64,000 bases of DNA from positions 46,803,189 to 46,867,188 of the forward strand of contig CM075938.1 in assembly GCA_038030265.1 (NCBI GenBank), written 5' to 3'. Both the position numbers and the translations under genes were made by a program. The stretch is from Corythucha ciliata. Its lineage: Eukaryota > Arthropoda > Insecta > Hemiptera > Tingidae. The notes beneath the pieces are model-generated. The model had not been told where the DNA came from. It searched no databases and saw nothing but the letters and a program-made list of their open reading frames with translations. This document shows positions 1-57,730 of the stretch, piece by piece; the stretch's first letter is position 1, and the number at the start of each line of letters is the position of its first letter.

Positions 1-1
1 T

Positions 2-48065
<48,064 letters not shown>

Positions 48066-48110
48066 AGACTGGCTCTCTTCCTTTGTTGAACGAGAAAAAA
48101 AAATACCTAA

Positions 48111-48116
48111 AATAAA
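48111..48116 (+). promoter_or_regulatory. Poly(A) signal of the CH-domain isoform
   Basis: AATAAA 46 nt after the TGA at 48063-48065, in the expected place for a short 3' UTR. Confidence 0.6.
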
Positions 48117-48560
48117 GTTACCAGCGGGATGATTGAACTAAAGAAGCTTTAAAAAAAAATACTCGCCTAACCTTTTAAGCCCTGTCCTTCCGTTTTATAT
48201 TCAACGTTGCTCCAACTCGATATTTCTCTCTGTTTTTATCTTTTGTTAACCGATGCTTCATTTTATTGTTATTCGCTTTTTTACTTTTATGTTTTTCCAT
48301 TCTATGTTGTAATTGCAATATTCGGCGTATTAACCCCTTTGTTTTTATAGTCGCTAGGTTTTAAGGATTCAGACTATTAATGTTACTATTTATGTTGTTG
48401 AATAATTTATGTTTTGGGCCTTTTAGTTCGCGATAAAATTCCTCTTAAGTATTACATCATTAACTAAACAATTTGATATTTTTCAAAATATATATATCGA
48501 CATTTACTTGGAGTCGAACAAACGTCCTTTGTCTCTGTTCCAGCAGTAATTGTGTTTGTT

Positions 48561-48610
48561 TCGATTTATCTTCGATTCCACGAGTCGCCATTGGCCAAAC
48601 CCTCCAATCC
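48561..48610 (+). pseudogene. Copied fragment of the smoothelin-like last exon
   Basis: About 50 bp nearly identical to 48000-48048 (CGATTCCACGAGTCGCCATT is shared exactly), 560 bp downstream, with two or three changes and no flanking homology noticed. Confidence 0.7.
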
Positions 48611-48614
48611 GCGC

Positions 48615-49068
48615 AATATTGTCGCAATAATTCGCGGCTAAATAGAGGAAAAGGGCTAGTTCATGGCAAACGGCGGAAACATCACCAATTGGCGGCTACA
48701 TAATTGAGAAAAACTGTAATTCATGGCTATTACTGAGAAAAAGTGCCAAGTCGAGGCTGTGAAATTGATAAAAAAACTGTTAATACTCGCTCAGCATGCC
48801 CAGCTAATGTTGAGAAACCAACTCATGGTTTCTCGGGGCTGAATTGAGAAAAACCAGTAGTTTGTGGCTAATTCACGCGGATCTATTTGAGCAAACCCGC
48901 TAATACGTGGTTGAGACTGACGTGAGAGAAATCACTAAAATCACGGGTTACATTGAGTTGGAAAGTGCTCAATCGCAGTTAAACTTGAGAAGGAGCGCTA
49001 ATTCGTGGATTAATATGAGAAAATCCGCTAATACGTGCATGGCTATAAAATTGAGTGAAAGCGCTAAT
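48615..49068 (+). repeat. Family A array downstream of the smoothelin-like gene
   Basis: Forward units beginning immediately after a copied scrap of the gene's last exon and ending where the TIR element at 49069 was inserted. Confidence 0.62.
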
Positions 49069-49511
49069 GGGGAACTTGTATGAGTCCGATTTAGGAGAAA
49101 AGTATACCGGTGAATTGGCACATGGACAGAAGGATATCAATGGTAGTTGCAGCCCGATTGGTGCATTTGGTGATTTTTAAATAAAGTTCAAAGTTCTTCA
49201 AGAGGGGATGGTGGTACGAGGGGAAATTACGTCAATCCCTAATTTTGAAGCATGTGATTAGGGCACTCTAACATTTTTTTGTTTACAAATAACAAGAAAA
49301 ATTGTCCCCCTGAAAATGTGTCGTACCCCCCTCTTCCTCACATCATCTATTTCATTAAATAGGGTTTGACGTTATCAATTCCCCACTCCAAATTTTTAAA
49401 AATTCGCTCTAAAAAAATCCTTGATTGATTTCAATTTTTAATGTGAGCAATAGCATTGTGGAAGAGCCCTCTTCAATAAACACCAGTGCTTGAAAAATGT
49501 GCAAGTTCCCC
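49069..49511. mobile_element. GGGGAACTTG TIR element, uninterrupted copy
   Basis: Starts GGGGAACTTGTATGAG and ends TGCAAGTTCCCC. Same element as 23800-24497 without the nested MITE. It interrupts a family A array, which reads GCGCTAAT before it and ATTTGCGGC after. Confidence 0.65.
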
Positions 49512-49793
49512 ATTTGCGGCAAAAATAAAGAAAAACGCTAATTCACGGATCATCAAATTTATAAAATCCGCAGATTCTCACGGCTACAATTCAGTAAAAC
49601 GGTATTTATCGTTTAAATTTGAGAATTACTTTGTGGTTAAAATTGACACTGTATAAATAGCGCGAGCTATTCGAATGAACACGAAAGGAAATCTAATATT
49701 TTTATAATAATAAATCCCAAACAATTAACATAATGATCACTCACATAGGTACACACTTGTATACCTACGGAGATCTCATTACATCTTCCTTTT

Positions 49794-49994
49794 TCACTGA
49801 CGATAAAAATTCGGTTTTTTGACTGTCCGGCCGTATGTCGTTCCATAGGAAGATTCTTCGTTTGCGACAGGAGCAGTGGTGGACGGACCAATACCCACTG
49901 AATTTCTGACCGCAGATGAGTTTTCTTCACGTCTTGAAGTATCCTGGTCATATTCGAAGAAATTACCCGCCGGAGTTATAGGAACTTGCTGTTT
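49794..49994 (-). pseudogene. C-terminal remnant of a retroelement Pol
   Basis: Minus-strand open stretch of 66 codons ending TGA; it ends SSYGTTYGRTVKKPNFYRQ. A terminal R-(S/Y)GR-V-(K/R)-P-x-x-(Y/F) tail is typical of LTR-retrotransposon Pol proteins after the integrase. The upstream sequence is interrupted by TAA in this frame. Assignment rests on the tail alone. Confidence 0.4.
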
Positions 49995-50112
49995 TTAGAT
50001 GGATACGAGGAATTCTGTCGCCGGTATTTTAATTAAAGATATAAAGTAATTAACTGATGTCCGGACGACTCGGGAAGGCAAAGCCTAACACAATTCGAGC
50101 TTCGAGAAAAAA

Positions 50113-50172
50113 TGGGCTCCCCGGCGGGATTTGAACCCGTAACCTCTGGAATGCTAGTCCAGTGCGCTACTC
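50113..50172 (-). tRNA. tRNA-like 3' half (pseudogene or SINE head), anticodon-like AGC
   Basis: Read on the minus strand: the anticodon stem CTGGA/TCCAG closes a 7-nt loop CTAGCAT; a T arm with loop TTCAAAT follows; then an acceptor-like 3' strand, CCA and six T. No matching 5' acceptor strand or sound D arm is present. A templated CCA next to a T run fits a retro-copied tRNA or a tRNA-derived repeat better than a working gene. Confidence 0.45.
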
Positions 50173-50847
50173 AAAGTTGTATAGATACCAAGTTGCTTCG
50201 CTTATGATAACGCGCGGTTCTCAAGGTCAAAGGGAAAATCGCTCCCGTCAGAGAGGTCTGGCTCCGCTAGCTCGTCTTTTTTGCAATAGCAGTAAATGAG
50301 TTCAAGTGTGTTCTTTTATGTTTTTCTTGTTCCAATGGTTAATTAAACACCTAAGTTGAGAATTAAATTGAATTGAACGCACATTTAGGAGCTTAGGATG
50401 ACCAAGTCAGTAATATTGGCGTTTATATTGCAGCACAGAACACGGCTATCTAAAATTGCTAGCATTATTATTTTTCAAGTGTAAAATGTTATGAACATTA
50501 CTTCTGAATCAAAATGTTGATAGTTTTATTATTATACGACTATTATTCGTGGGAAGAAAAGAAACACGTTTTTCATCCCGTGGTGCAGTAGTCCAGCATA
50601 AATGCATTTATGTTCGAGCTCGAAAACGCAAGGCCACTACTTCTGCTTAAGTTATTGATATTCGGGCAATTGAGGGGCCTTATTATCCAACGAAATGGAA
50701 ACTTTACTTAGGTAGAAACATTGAAATCTCATTTATGAAATCTAGGCCCGTATTCATAGACATTTCTTAAACTTAAATTTCCCTAAGTGGGCGTCGAAAC
50801 AGATGATTTTTGAAAAAAAAAAGTTATAGTGATAAAGCACCAGCCTC

Positions 50848-50958
50848 CCTATTCTGTAACTCTTAACACGTGCATTAGCGAAATCAACAAGCCGAATAAT
50901 TATAAAAAATCAGCTGAGAAATTTTGCTGACGCACGCGTTATGAGTTACAGAATAGGC
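50848..50958. mobile_element. Small TIR element, 111 bp
   Basis: CCTATTCTGTAACTCTTAAC is mirrored by GTTATGAGTTACAGAATAGG. Only about 55 bp lies between the arms. Confidence 0.5.
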
Positions 50959-50995
50959 CCGCTGGTCTGTTTTATTTACGGCCCGGTCACAAGCT

Positions 50996-51289
50996 CTATG
51001 TTTGTGTTGACTGAGATGGATGACGGTGTTGTTGTCTTGGTGCTGGAGGCTTCCTCGTCTTTACAACTGTTTGGAGTCGTTCTGGACACCCGGGAAAAAT
51101 CCTGAGGATAGCACCCTTTACTAAAGACCATCTTTCTCGTGGAATTTTATGAATTTCCCCGTTCGGAAGTTTGGTCTCAACATATTTCAAGATGTCCTCT
51201 TCTTGAAAATTAAGGGCACAAACTTTATCTTTGAGAGTTAAATCCTGTTGGGCTCGTGGGATTGCAGAATTCCATCTAGTTAGTTGATT
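50996..51289 (-). CDS. Uncharacterised 98-codon open stretch
   Basis: Open on the minus strand from just after a possible acceptor (CGTAG|AATCAA) to TAG at 50996-50998. The first ATG is at 51190. It has a coding-like composition: CALNFQEEDILKYVETKLPN, then IHKIPRERWSLVKGAILRIF and a Pro/Gln/His-rich end. I do not recognise the family. The stop lies against a GCCCGGTCACAAGCTC motif seen again at 52411, so it may be a terminal exon or transposon cargo. Confidence 0.3.
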   Translation of the reverse strand, partial: NQLTRWNSAIPRAQQDLTLKDKVCALNFQEEDILKYVETKLPNGEIHKIPRERWSLVKGAILRIFPGCPERLQTVVKTRKPPAPRQQHRHPSQSTQT

Positions 51290-51779
51290 CTACGAACATT
51301 TTTCATAAATCAAAAACGGAAGCATCGTAGGCATTAGGGAGGCGTGGGCGGTGGAGGTCTGCGGGTTAGGGCTTCAGTTCCCATATATTATAGACGTTGT
51401 CGGGAGGTAACAAGGGGGGACTGGAAACAAGAACCCAAAAATGAACACAACATAACATAGATTTTGGTACAGGTGGTCTGAAACAGCAGGTTTGCTCCAA
51501 CCTCCCCTAGAACTATAGTTAAAACACATTGCAATGGAACCTGGAAATCAATAAAACCAATTTGTTCTACTTGTAATTTGTTCCGGTTAATTTATGTACC
51601 ATTTCCAAAGATTTATGATTGGCTGCTGTGGGCAAAATCCCCAGGCAGACGTTCATATTCGTATTCAGCTCATCATTATCTACCCAATGGAGCTAGTTTC
51701 ATGACTATGTTCTTCCGGTTGACTGGGACTGTCGCCAGCTCTCGGTTGGGAATGCCTAATTTACTGACCCTGAGTTATC

Positions 51780-52220
51780 TTTACTGATCAGGTACTTTAA
51801 ATGCTCAGATCGAGGTTACATTTTGCATACAACAAACCAGACGGGTTTTCCTCAGAGTGTTTTCTCTACTGACCAGGTACTGGTAATGGCTCGAATCCAC
51901 CTAAACTTTTGCATACGATTTACGCGTGGGTCAGTACGACTTGCCCAGAAATTTAATCCCGATCGGTTGAGGGAAACTCGGGAAATCACACTGACCAGGT
52001 GCTTACAATCGTCGTTTTGGCCAAAGAGTAAATCGTATGCCAAATTTCAGCTTGATCCGTGCCCGGTCAGTAGATCAAATTTGAACGCGAGTCGTATTGA
52101 CCCACGTGTAAATCGTATGCCAAGTTTCAGCTTGATCCCAGCATTTTAAGTGTCCGGTCAATAGGGAAAACCCTGGTCAGTAAATTAGACACTCTGGATC
52201 AGTAAATTAGGCACTCTCCT
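51780..52220. repeat. Palindromic and direct repeat cluster (GACCAGG / CCTGGTC)
   Basis: TTGCATACGATTTACGCGTG (near 51908) is inverted at about 52086-52122. AAATCGTATGCCAA-TTTCAGCTTGATCC occurs twice in direct order (52030 and 52110 regions). TACTGACCAGGTAC-type and CCTGGTCAGTAAATTA-type words mark the edges. Confidence 0.55.
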
Positions 52221-52435
52221 CTCGGTTTAACAGTGATGTGACAGGCCGTGGTTAGAACATGGTATTTCGGAAAATGAGCTCACAGTGATTTTTAATTCAC
52301 ACAATCATATCAAATTGCCTTGATATTTAAAAAAAATTTTAAAAATCACTGAGGGACTTTAGTGCGTGTCACTGTCACGTGCCGGTCTAGTATAAATTGG
52401 TCATTAAGGCCCGTTCACAAGCTCTATGTTTACGT

Positions 52436-52520
52436 TCTGTGGAGTCTATGCAACCAAACAAATTTATTCCCTCGAAAAATGAAACATTTTGATAGGTTGC
52501 ATAGACACCACTCAACAACA
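52436..52520. repeat. Short foldback: GTCTATGCAACC arms
   Basis: GGAGTCTATGCAACC near 52440 and GGTTGCATAGACACC near 52495 are inverted copies. Preceded by GCCCGTTCACAAGCTCTATG (52411-52430), also found as GCCCGGTCACAAGCTCTATG at 50981-51000. Confidence 0.4.
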
Positions 52521-52674
52521 AAAAAATTTCGCTCCGGCAGCTGGCGGTCGGAAAGAGTGCATTTCATTCCGTATACGGATACCCTAAGCCGTCCCAGAAG
52601 TAATAATTTTCATACCATAATTTGTTTCATTAAGCCGAACTTCTTCCTCTATTTTCACTACCCTCTCTTCAAAA

Positions 52675-53130
52675 ATGTCGAAAAGTTTCGGTAGTTTTCC
52701 AAGGGCTTTGTTATATTAAATTTTTGTGTCGTATTTTATAATACCTAAACGTGTGAATTTAAGCGATTTTTTTCGATAAATCTCAATGGAACCCAGGGCT
52801 TTTGTAACATTAAATTATTGAGTCGAATTTTTAGAGCGCTAAGATGAACTAGTGAAGTTCAACGCTATTTTTACACTTCCACCCCGGGAGGACCACCCCC
52901 ACCACCTTGACTTTTTCGAAAAATTAAAATGGGAATCAAAGGCTACTCTAACATGGAGTATACGTATCGAATATGATGCTTCTAGAATCAACTGTGATTT
53001 TTAGTGATTTTTTGACTGACGACTTCAAGCCCTATTCCCCCCCCCCTCCACCTTGACCGATTTGGCCCAAATGCAATACCGACTGGGGTCTTATGACTAC
53101 TGATTTTTGTGCCAAAGCGCGTTCCGCTAA
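52675..53130 (+). repeat. Three-unit degenerate tandem repeat
   Basis: Blocks around 52690, 52780 and 52920 share the order TGGNA-C-AGGGCTTTNTNACATT followed by a GTCGAATTTT-like word, spaced about 100-150 bp. Confidence 0.4.
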
Positions 53131-53179
53131 ATTAACTTCTATGAGAGTTATCGAGCTAACAAGAAAACGGCCATAAATA

Positions 53180-53462
53180 TGTAAGATTTGTGTACTTTGT
53201 ACCCTATCTTAATAAATACGATTAAACCTTTAAGACGAGTTTAGTTCTAGTTGACCCACCGAAGTGTCAACGTCGTTTATTAATTACGCTTAGAAGTGAC
53301 ATTCGTTTTAGATTTAGGTAAGTTTTTCACACGCTGTACTTATAGGAAATTAATATTACTTTCAATTTTTGTAATCTTGTTTTTATTTTTGTAATTATAG
53401 TATTTAACTGCATCTGACGAATAAAGATTTGATTAAGATAGACGGAAAAATCCTATCTTACA
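53180..53462 (+). repeat. 5' LTR
   Basis: 283 bp, TG...CA, with 8-bp terminal inverted repeats. Two AATAAA words (near 53209 and 53420). Identical to the 3' LTR except for a missing AAG. Confidence 0.95.
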
Positions 53463-53490
53463 AATCTAAAACGATTACATCACGTTCAAG

Positions 53491-54612
53491 ATGATGATCC
53501 GGGCTAAATTCCAACTGACGGCCGAAGCATCGCCATTAGACACAAAAACTACGATTCACCAAATAAGGACGATTCAGATATGCGATCAATCAGAAGTATA
53601 TTCATTCCCTGTCGACGCTCGATCAACGACGTGCCACGCCGAGTTAGTGAAAAACGTTATTATTCAAGGAGGGCTAAGGTCGATCAAAAAGCGCGGACAA
53701 GTTCGAAACCTCATCATCACACTGGGGAGTGACCTTGAAAAAATTTACCTAGACGAAGAAGGAAACGTTTGTTTCAACGGCGTCTACTTAGACGAGTCAA
53801 ATGCGCCGACGGGCACCTCCCCCTCCACCGCTAACGAGCAGGCTGCAGTGGAAACAAAAAAGAGTTTATCGTCGTTGACGAAGGACATGGTGGTTGACAA
53901 ATTCACCGGTAGAAATCAGAACGCGCACTCCTGGCTCAACACATTCGAATCTGAATGCCAAAGAATGGAGATTCAAGAAAATCAGCGTCCCGAAGCTCTT
54001 CGCTTATTCCTGGAAAGTTCTCCGACGGATTGGTACTCGGCCACACGGAAGATTTTCGACGGTCACCACAAAACTTGGAATGATTGGAGCCAATCATTTT
54101 TGGACACATACGGAGATAAAGGTTGGTCTGACGTTGCTTTTGCTTATAATTTTAGGTATATGAAAGGGTCACTAACAGAATATGCTGTAAAAAAATTAAA
54201 TCTACTGGTCGATGCAGACTCCGACCTCACTGAAAAATCTAGGGTCATGCACATTGCAGTAGGTTTGCCCCCATTCATCCGCGAAAAACTAAATAAAAGA
54301 GAAATAGACACTCAGAGTAAATTAATGATCGAGCTCAATCAGCTTGAATCTTTCGCGAATAAGACAATTAGCAATAAGTTTAAATATTCCGAGAGTCCTA
54401 ACTATACTGTAAGTAATAAACCAAATCCCAATAAGAATCCAGACCAAGGGATATCCCCGTGTACAATATGTGGAAAATTGGGGTTCCCAAGCCGTTATCA
54501 TCCGGAACAATTTTGTCGCAATAAGAAATCACCAAGTGGGTTTATTAAGGTAGCTAATAATACAGAACTAGAAGACGCTTTAAACGATAAGATTCTCGAT
54601 CAAAAAAACTAA
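53491..54612 (+). CDS. gag: Retrotransposon Gag
   Basis: 373 codons from ATG to TAA, 28 nt after the 5' LTR. Residues about 130-290 have the layout of a retrotransposon capsid domain (VDKFTGRNQNAHSWLNTFES, FLESSPTDWY, later AVGLPPFIREKLN). Near residue 324 is a Cys/His cluster CTICGKLGFPSRYHPEQFC, spacing C-x2-C-x9-H-x4-C, wider than the usual C-x2-C-x4-H-x4-C knuckle. Gag packages the element RNA in cytoplasmic particles. An earlier ATG is unlikely because 53491 begins the long open frame right after the LTR. The stop is embedded in a frameshift site. Confidence 0.9.
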   Translation: MMIRAKFQLTAEASPLDTKTTIHQIRTIQICDQSEVYSFPVDARSTTCHAELVKNVIIQGGLRSIKKRGQVRNLIITLGSDLEKIYLDEEGNVCFNGVYLDESNAPTGTSPSTANEQAAVETKKSLSSLTKDMVVDKFTGRNQNAHSWLNTFESECQRMEIQENQRPEALRLFLESSPTDWYSATRKIFDGHHKTWNDWSQSFLDTYGDKGWSDVAFAYNFRYMKGSLTEYAVKKLNLLVDADSDLTEKSRVMHIAVGLPPFIREKLNKREIDTQSKLMIELNQLESFANKTISNKFKYSESPNYTVSNKPNPNKNPDQGISPCTICGKLGFPSRYHPEQFCRNKKSPSGFIKVANNTELEDALNDKILDQKN

Positions 54613-57600
54613 ATTTGCCTTCGCTTATTGAACTGAAAGTGCTTGTAGAAAATAAGCCCGCAAAGGGATTATATGATCCCGGAGCTAATATAACGATGAT
54701 TACAAATGCCTTTTTACAGAAGTTAGGTAGAAATATGCAAATATCACAATCATACACTTTCAGGACAATGAGCGGAGAGGACACAATTAAAGGAATAGTT
54801 TACTTACGATTAAAAATTTTTAATATAGAGAAAACAACGAGATTTTTTGTAACAGACAATAGGGAATTCCGATATGACATTCTAATTGGCCTTGACAGTA
54901 TTCGGGACTACCGATTATGTCAGGATGAGAACCTACAAATCACACAAGTACAAGAAGAAAAAAATGTGAAACCCGAAACGGACATACACATAAATTGGAA
55001 TGAGTTCATACCTATACAAGATTTTGAAGCAAAAACAGAACACTTAGACGACGAAAAACGGACAGCGATATATAAAATAATAGACAAATACGCACCGCTT
55101 TTTGCCAAAAATAAATACGACACAGGAAAAGTGAAGGATTATGAAGCTCATATACAACTCATAGAAAACCGATATGTTGCCAAAAAGCCCTATAGATGTT
55201 CCTTTCGGGACCAGGAGGAAATCGAAAACCAGATAAAAGAATTATTGAAAGAAGGATTGATTGAGGAGTCTTGTTCGCCCTTTGCAGCGCCCGTCACACT
55301 AGCGTATAAAAAAACAGACGATGGATCTCGTAAGGAGAAGAATCGACTTTGCGTCGATTTTAGAGACCTGAATAAATTATTAGTCCCGGACAGCCAGCCT
55401 TTTCCATTAATAGACGAGATAATAGTAAAAGCACAAGGGAGTTCATGGTTCACAGCATTAGATATAAACTCAGCTTTCTGGTCCATACCAATTCGCGTTA
55501 AGGACAGATACAAAACGGCCTTTGTCACACAACAGGGTCACTGGCAGTGGGTCGCCCTTCCATTTGGCTTAAAAAATTCCCCCGGCATTTTCCAGCGAAT
55601 CCTGTCAGGCATAATTAGACGAAATAATTTGGAAGGTTTCTGCATCAACTACATAGACGATATCCTTATTTTCTCCAAAACATTTAACGAGCATATCCGG
55701 CATATTGATGCTCTCATGCAGGCAATTCAGACAGAGGGGTTTCGGTTGAAATTCATGAAATGTAAATTTGCCACGAACTCGGTTCAGTACTTAGGTCACA
55801 AAATCGGGCACAACACTGTGGAACCCCTAAACGATAACTTGATATCAATAAAAAATTTCCCCCGGCCTAAAAATAGAAAGAACGTCCGGCAATTTTTGGG
55901 GAAGGTCAATTTTTATCACAAATACATTCCGAAATCTACCACAATCTTAGAGCCATTCTATAACTTGCTGCGAAAAAATGTTGATTTCACTTGGACAAAA
56001 AAATGTCAAGACTCCTTCGAACAGATCAAAAATTATCTAACATCCGCACCTATTCTAGCAATATTTGATAAATCACTACCTATTTACATTTACACTGACG
56101 CAAGTTTAGAAGGGATAGGAGCCGTGCTCAAACAACCTCAAAAAAATGGACAATTAAAACCAGTGGCTTATTTCTCGAAAAAATTAAACGAGGCACAAAA
56201 AAAGAATAAGGCTATTTATATCGAGTGTCTGGCAATTAAAGAGGCCGTTAAATATTGGCAGTACTGGCTCCTGGGGAATAAATTCACTGTTTTCACCGAC
56301 CATGAACCACTAGAAAATTTAAGGATAAGGTCAAGGCCTGATGAGGAATTAGGTGACTTAACAAATTACCTACTTCAACACAATTTCGAGGTGAAGTACA
56401 ATCCAGGGGAAGCAAATGCGGAAGCTGACTGTTTGTCCAGAAGCCCAGTGTTGGACAGTGACTTCAACGACGGCTCTGATGTCATCAGAACGGTAAATCT
56501 TCTACAAATGAATGAAATAAAGACTAGCCAGGCAAATATTCCACTTGGCCCTCGAGATATATTAAAAAATGGAATCATCTTCCGACAAAAAAAAGACAAA
56601 AAACGTATATTATTAAACGCGGAATATGGCCAGAAATTAATAGAGCGAGTTCACTTATCATTTGGTCACATAGGTTCACCGCATGTAATCAATACCATAA
56701 ATCAACATTACTACTTTCCAAAGATGTATGAAAAGGTGAGGCAATATTGTGCATCTTGTGAAACCTGTATCAAAAATAAAACTAGAAGAGGGAAACTGAT
56801 AGGTTTCTTAGGGCATTTGGGTCCACCGCGGGAACCTTTCGAGATTATGTCTCTAGACACGATTGGAGGTTTCGGAGGTAGAAGATCAACAAAAAAATAT
56901 TTACACCTACTGGTCGATCACTTTACGAGGTACGCGTACATTCACACATCGAAACACCAAACAAGTAGTGATTTCATCAAAATCATCCGTGACACACAGC
57001 AAAAAACTCAGCACAACATTAAAATTTTATTAACAGACCAATACGGAGGATTAACCTCAAACGAATTTAAAAAATACTTGGAAAACCAAAATATCATTCA
57101 TATATTTACTGCCGTTGACAGTCCCTGCTCGAATGGGTTGAACGAACGCCTCAATCAAACTTTGGTTAATAGAATAAGGTGCCGAACTAATGAAAATAAC
57201 CACAAACTAGCTTGGACTACGATTGCTCATCAGTGCGTGACTGAATACAACAATACAATCCACAGCGAAACAAAATATGCCCCCAACTACCTCATGAACG
57301 GACAAACTTTTGACATAGTTCCCGACGAATTTAAAAACATTAGAGACATTACATTTGACAAGACCAAAGCATACGAAAATTCAGTAACAGCTCACACCAA
57401 AAACAAAAGTAGAATAGATAATACACGAAAATTTCATGCTTTCAAAATTGGAGACAAAGTATACATTGAAAACGGCAACAAATTAAATAGGGCTAAATTG
57501 GATGAAGTTCGTATCGGGCCATTCCCAATTGTCGACAAAATTTCGGATTCGGTTTTCTCAGTAAACGTAGGGTACGCGAAAAACGATTTTCGTCTATACC

Positions 57601-57668
57601 ATGTTAGTAAGATGATACCCTATAAAAGTTTCGCCGATGATGCCAATAATAACACAAATTGTAAATAG
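54591..57668 (+). CDS. pol: Retrotransposon Pol (protease, RT, RNase H, integrase)
   Basis: Open in the -1 frame relative to gag from 54591 to TAG at 57666-57668, overlapping gag by 22 nt, with no ATG at its start. Its product is therefore expected as a Gag-Pol fusion by ribosomal frameshifting. Seen in order: protease LYDPGANITMI; RT with TALDINSAFW, LPFGLKNSPGIFQR and the catalytic YIDD; RNase H with YTDAS, YIECLAIKEAV and FTDHEPLE; integrase with a His-His-Cys-Cys zinc module (HLSFGH, CASCETC), catalytic Asp in SLDTIG and LLTDQYGG, catalytic Glu in GLNERLNQT; and a GPF motif (RIGPFPIVDKIS) near the end. All key RT and integrase residues are present, so the copy may be competent. The protease has DPG rather than the usual DSG or DTG. 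Confidence 0.93.
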   Translation, partial: DSRSKKLNLPSLIELKVLVENKPAKGLYDPGANITMITNAFLQKLGRNMQISQSYTFRTMSGEDTIKGIVYLRLKIFNIEKTTRFFVTDNREFRYDILIGLDSIRDYRLCQDENLQITQVQEEKNVKPETDIHINWNEFIPIQDFEAKTEHLDDEKRTAIYKIIDKYAPLFAKNKYDTGKVKDYEAHIQLIENRYVAKKPYRCSFRDQEEIENQIKELLKEGLIEESCSPFAAPVTLAYKKTDDGSRKEKNRLCVDFRDLNKLLVPDSQPFPLIDEIIVKAQGSSWFTALDINSAFWSIPIRVKDRYKTAFVTQQGHWQWVALPFGLKNSPGIFQRILSGIIRRNNLEGFCINYIDDILIFSKTFNEHIRHIDALMQAIQTEGFRLKFMKCKFATNSVQYLGHKIGHNTVEPLNDNLISIKNFPRPKNRKNVRQFLGKVNFYHKYIPKSTTILEPFYNLLRKNVDFTWTKKCQDSFEQIKNYLTSAPILAIFDKSLPIYIYTDASLEGIGAVLKQPQKNGQLKPVAYFSKKLNEAQKKNKAIYIECLAIKEAVKYWQYWLLGNKFTVFTDHEPLENLRIRSRPDEELGDLTNYLLQHNFEVKYNPGEANAEADCLSRSPVLDSDFNDGSDVIRTVNLLQMNEIKTSQANIPLGPRDILKNGIIFRQKKDKKRILLNAEYGQKLIERVHLSFGHIGSPHVINTINQHYYFPKMYEKVRQYCASCETCIKNKTRRGKLIGFLGHLGPPREPFEIMSLDTIGGFGGRRSTKKYLHLLVDHFTRYAYIHTSKHQTSSDFIKIIRDTQQKTQHNIKILLTDQYGGLTSNEFKKYLENQNIIHIFTAVDSPCSNGLNERLNQTLVNRIRCRTNENNHKLAWTTIAHQCVTEYNNTIHSETKYAPNYLMNGQTFDIVPDEFKNIRDITFDKTKAYENSVTAHTKNKSRIDNTRKFHAFKIGDKVYIENGNKLNRAKLDEVRIGPFPIVDKISDSVFSVNVGYAKNDFRLYHVSKMIPYKSFADDANNNTNCK
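54603..54612 (+). promoter_or_regulatory. -1 ribosomal frameshift signal at the gag stop
   Basis: In the gag frame the bases read A AAA AAC followed by TAA, a textbook X-XXY-YYZ slippery heptamer. Slippage by -1 enters the pol frame directly. No stimulatory RNA structure was evaluated. Confidence 0.8.
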
Positions 57669-57718
57669 TGTAAATAGAAAACTTCCTGTCCACATATGCT
57701 TTCCCAGCCTCCTCTCTT

Positions 57719-57730
57719 GGAAAGGGGGGA
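57719..57730 (+). promoter_or_regulatory. Polypurine tract
   Basis: GGAAAGGGGGGA immediately before the 3' LTR, the expected primer for plus-strand DNA synthesis. Confidence 0.85.

Larger units (their letters stand above)
48117..53179. other. Intergenic region between smoothelin-like gene and LTR element
   Basis: Contains a copied scrap of the last smoothelin exon, family A arrays, a 443-bp TIR element, a retroelement Pol end, a tRNA-like sequence, a 98-codon minus-strand open stretch, a small TIR element, a palindromic repeat cluster (51.8-52.2 kb) and a three-unit degenerate tandem repeat (52.68-53.13 kb). No host gene recognised. Confidence 0.6.

Noticed and set aside
52278..52352. Inverted CAGTGATTTTTAA pair
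   Set aside because: 13-bp AT-rich arms only; could be a tiny MITE but there are no flanking duplications or second copies.
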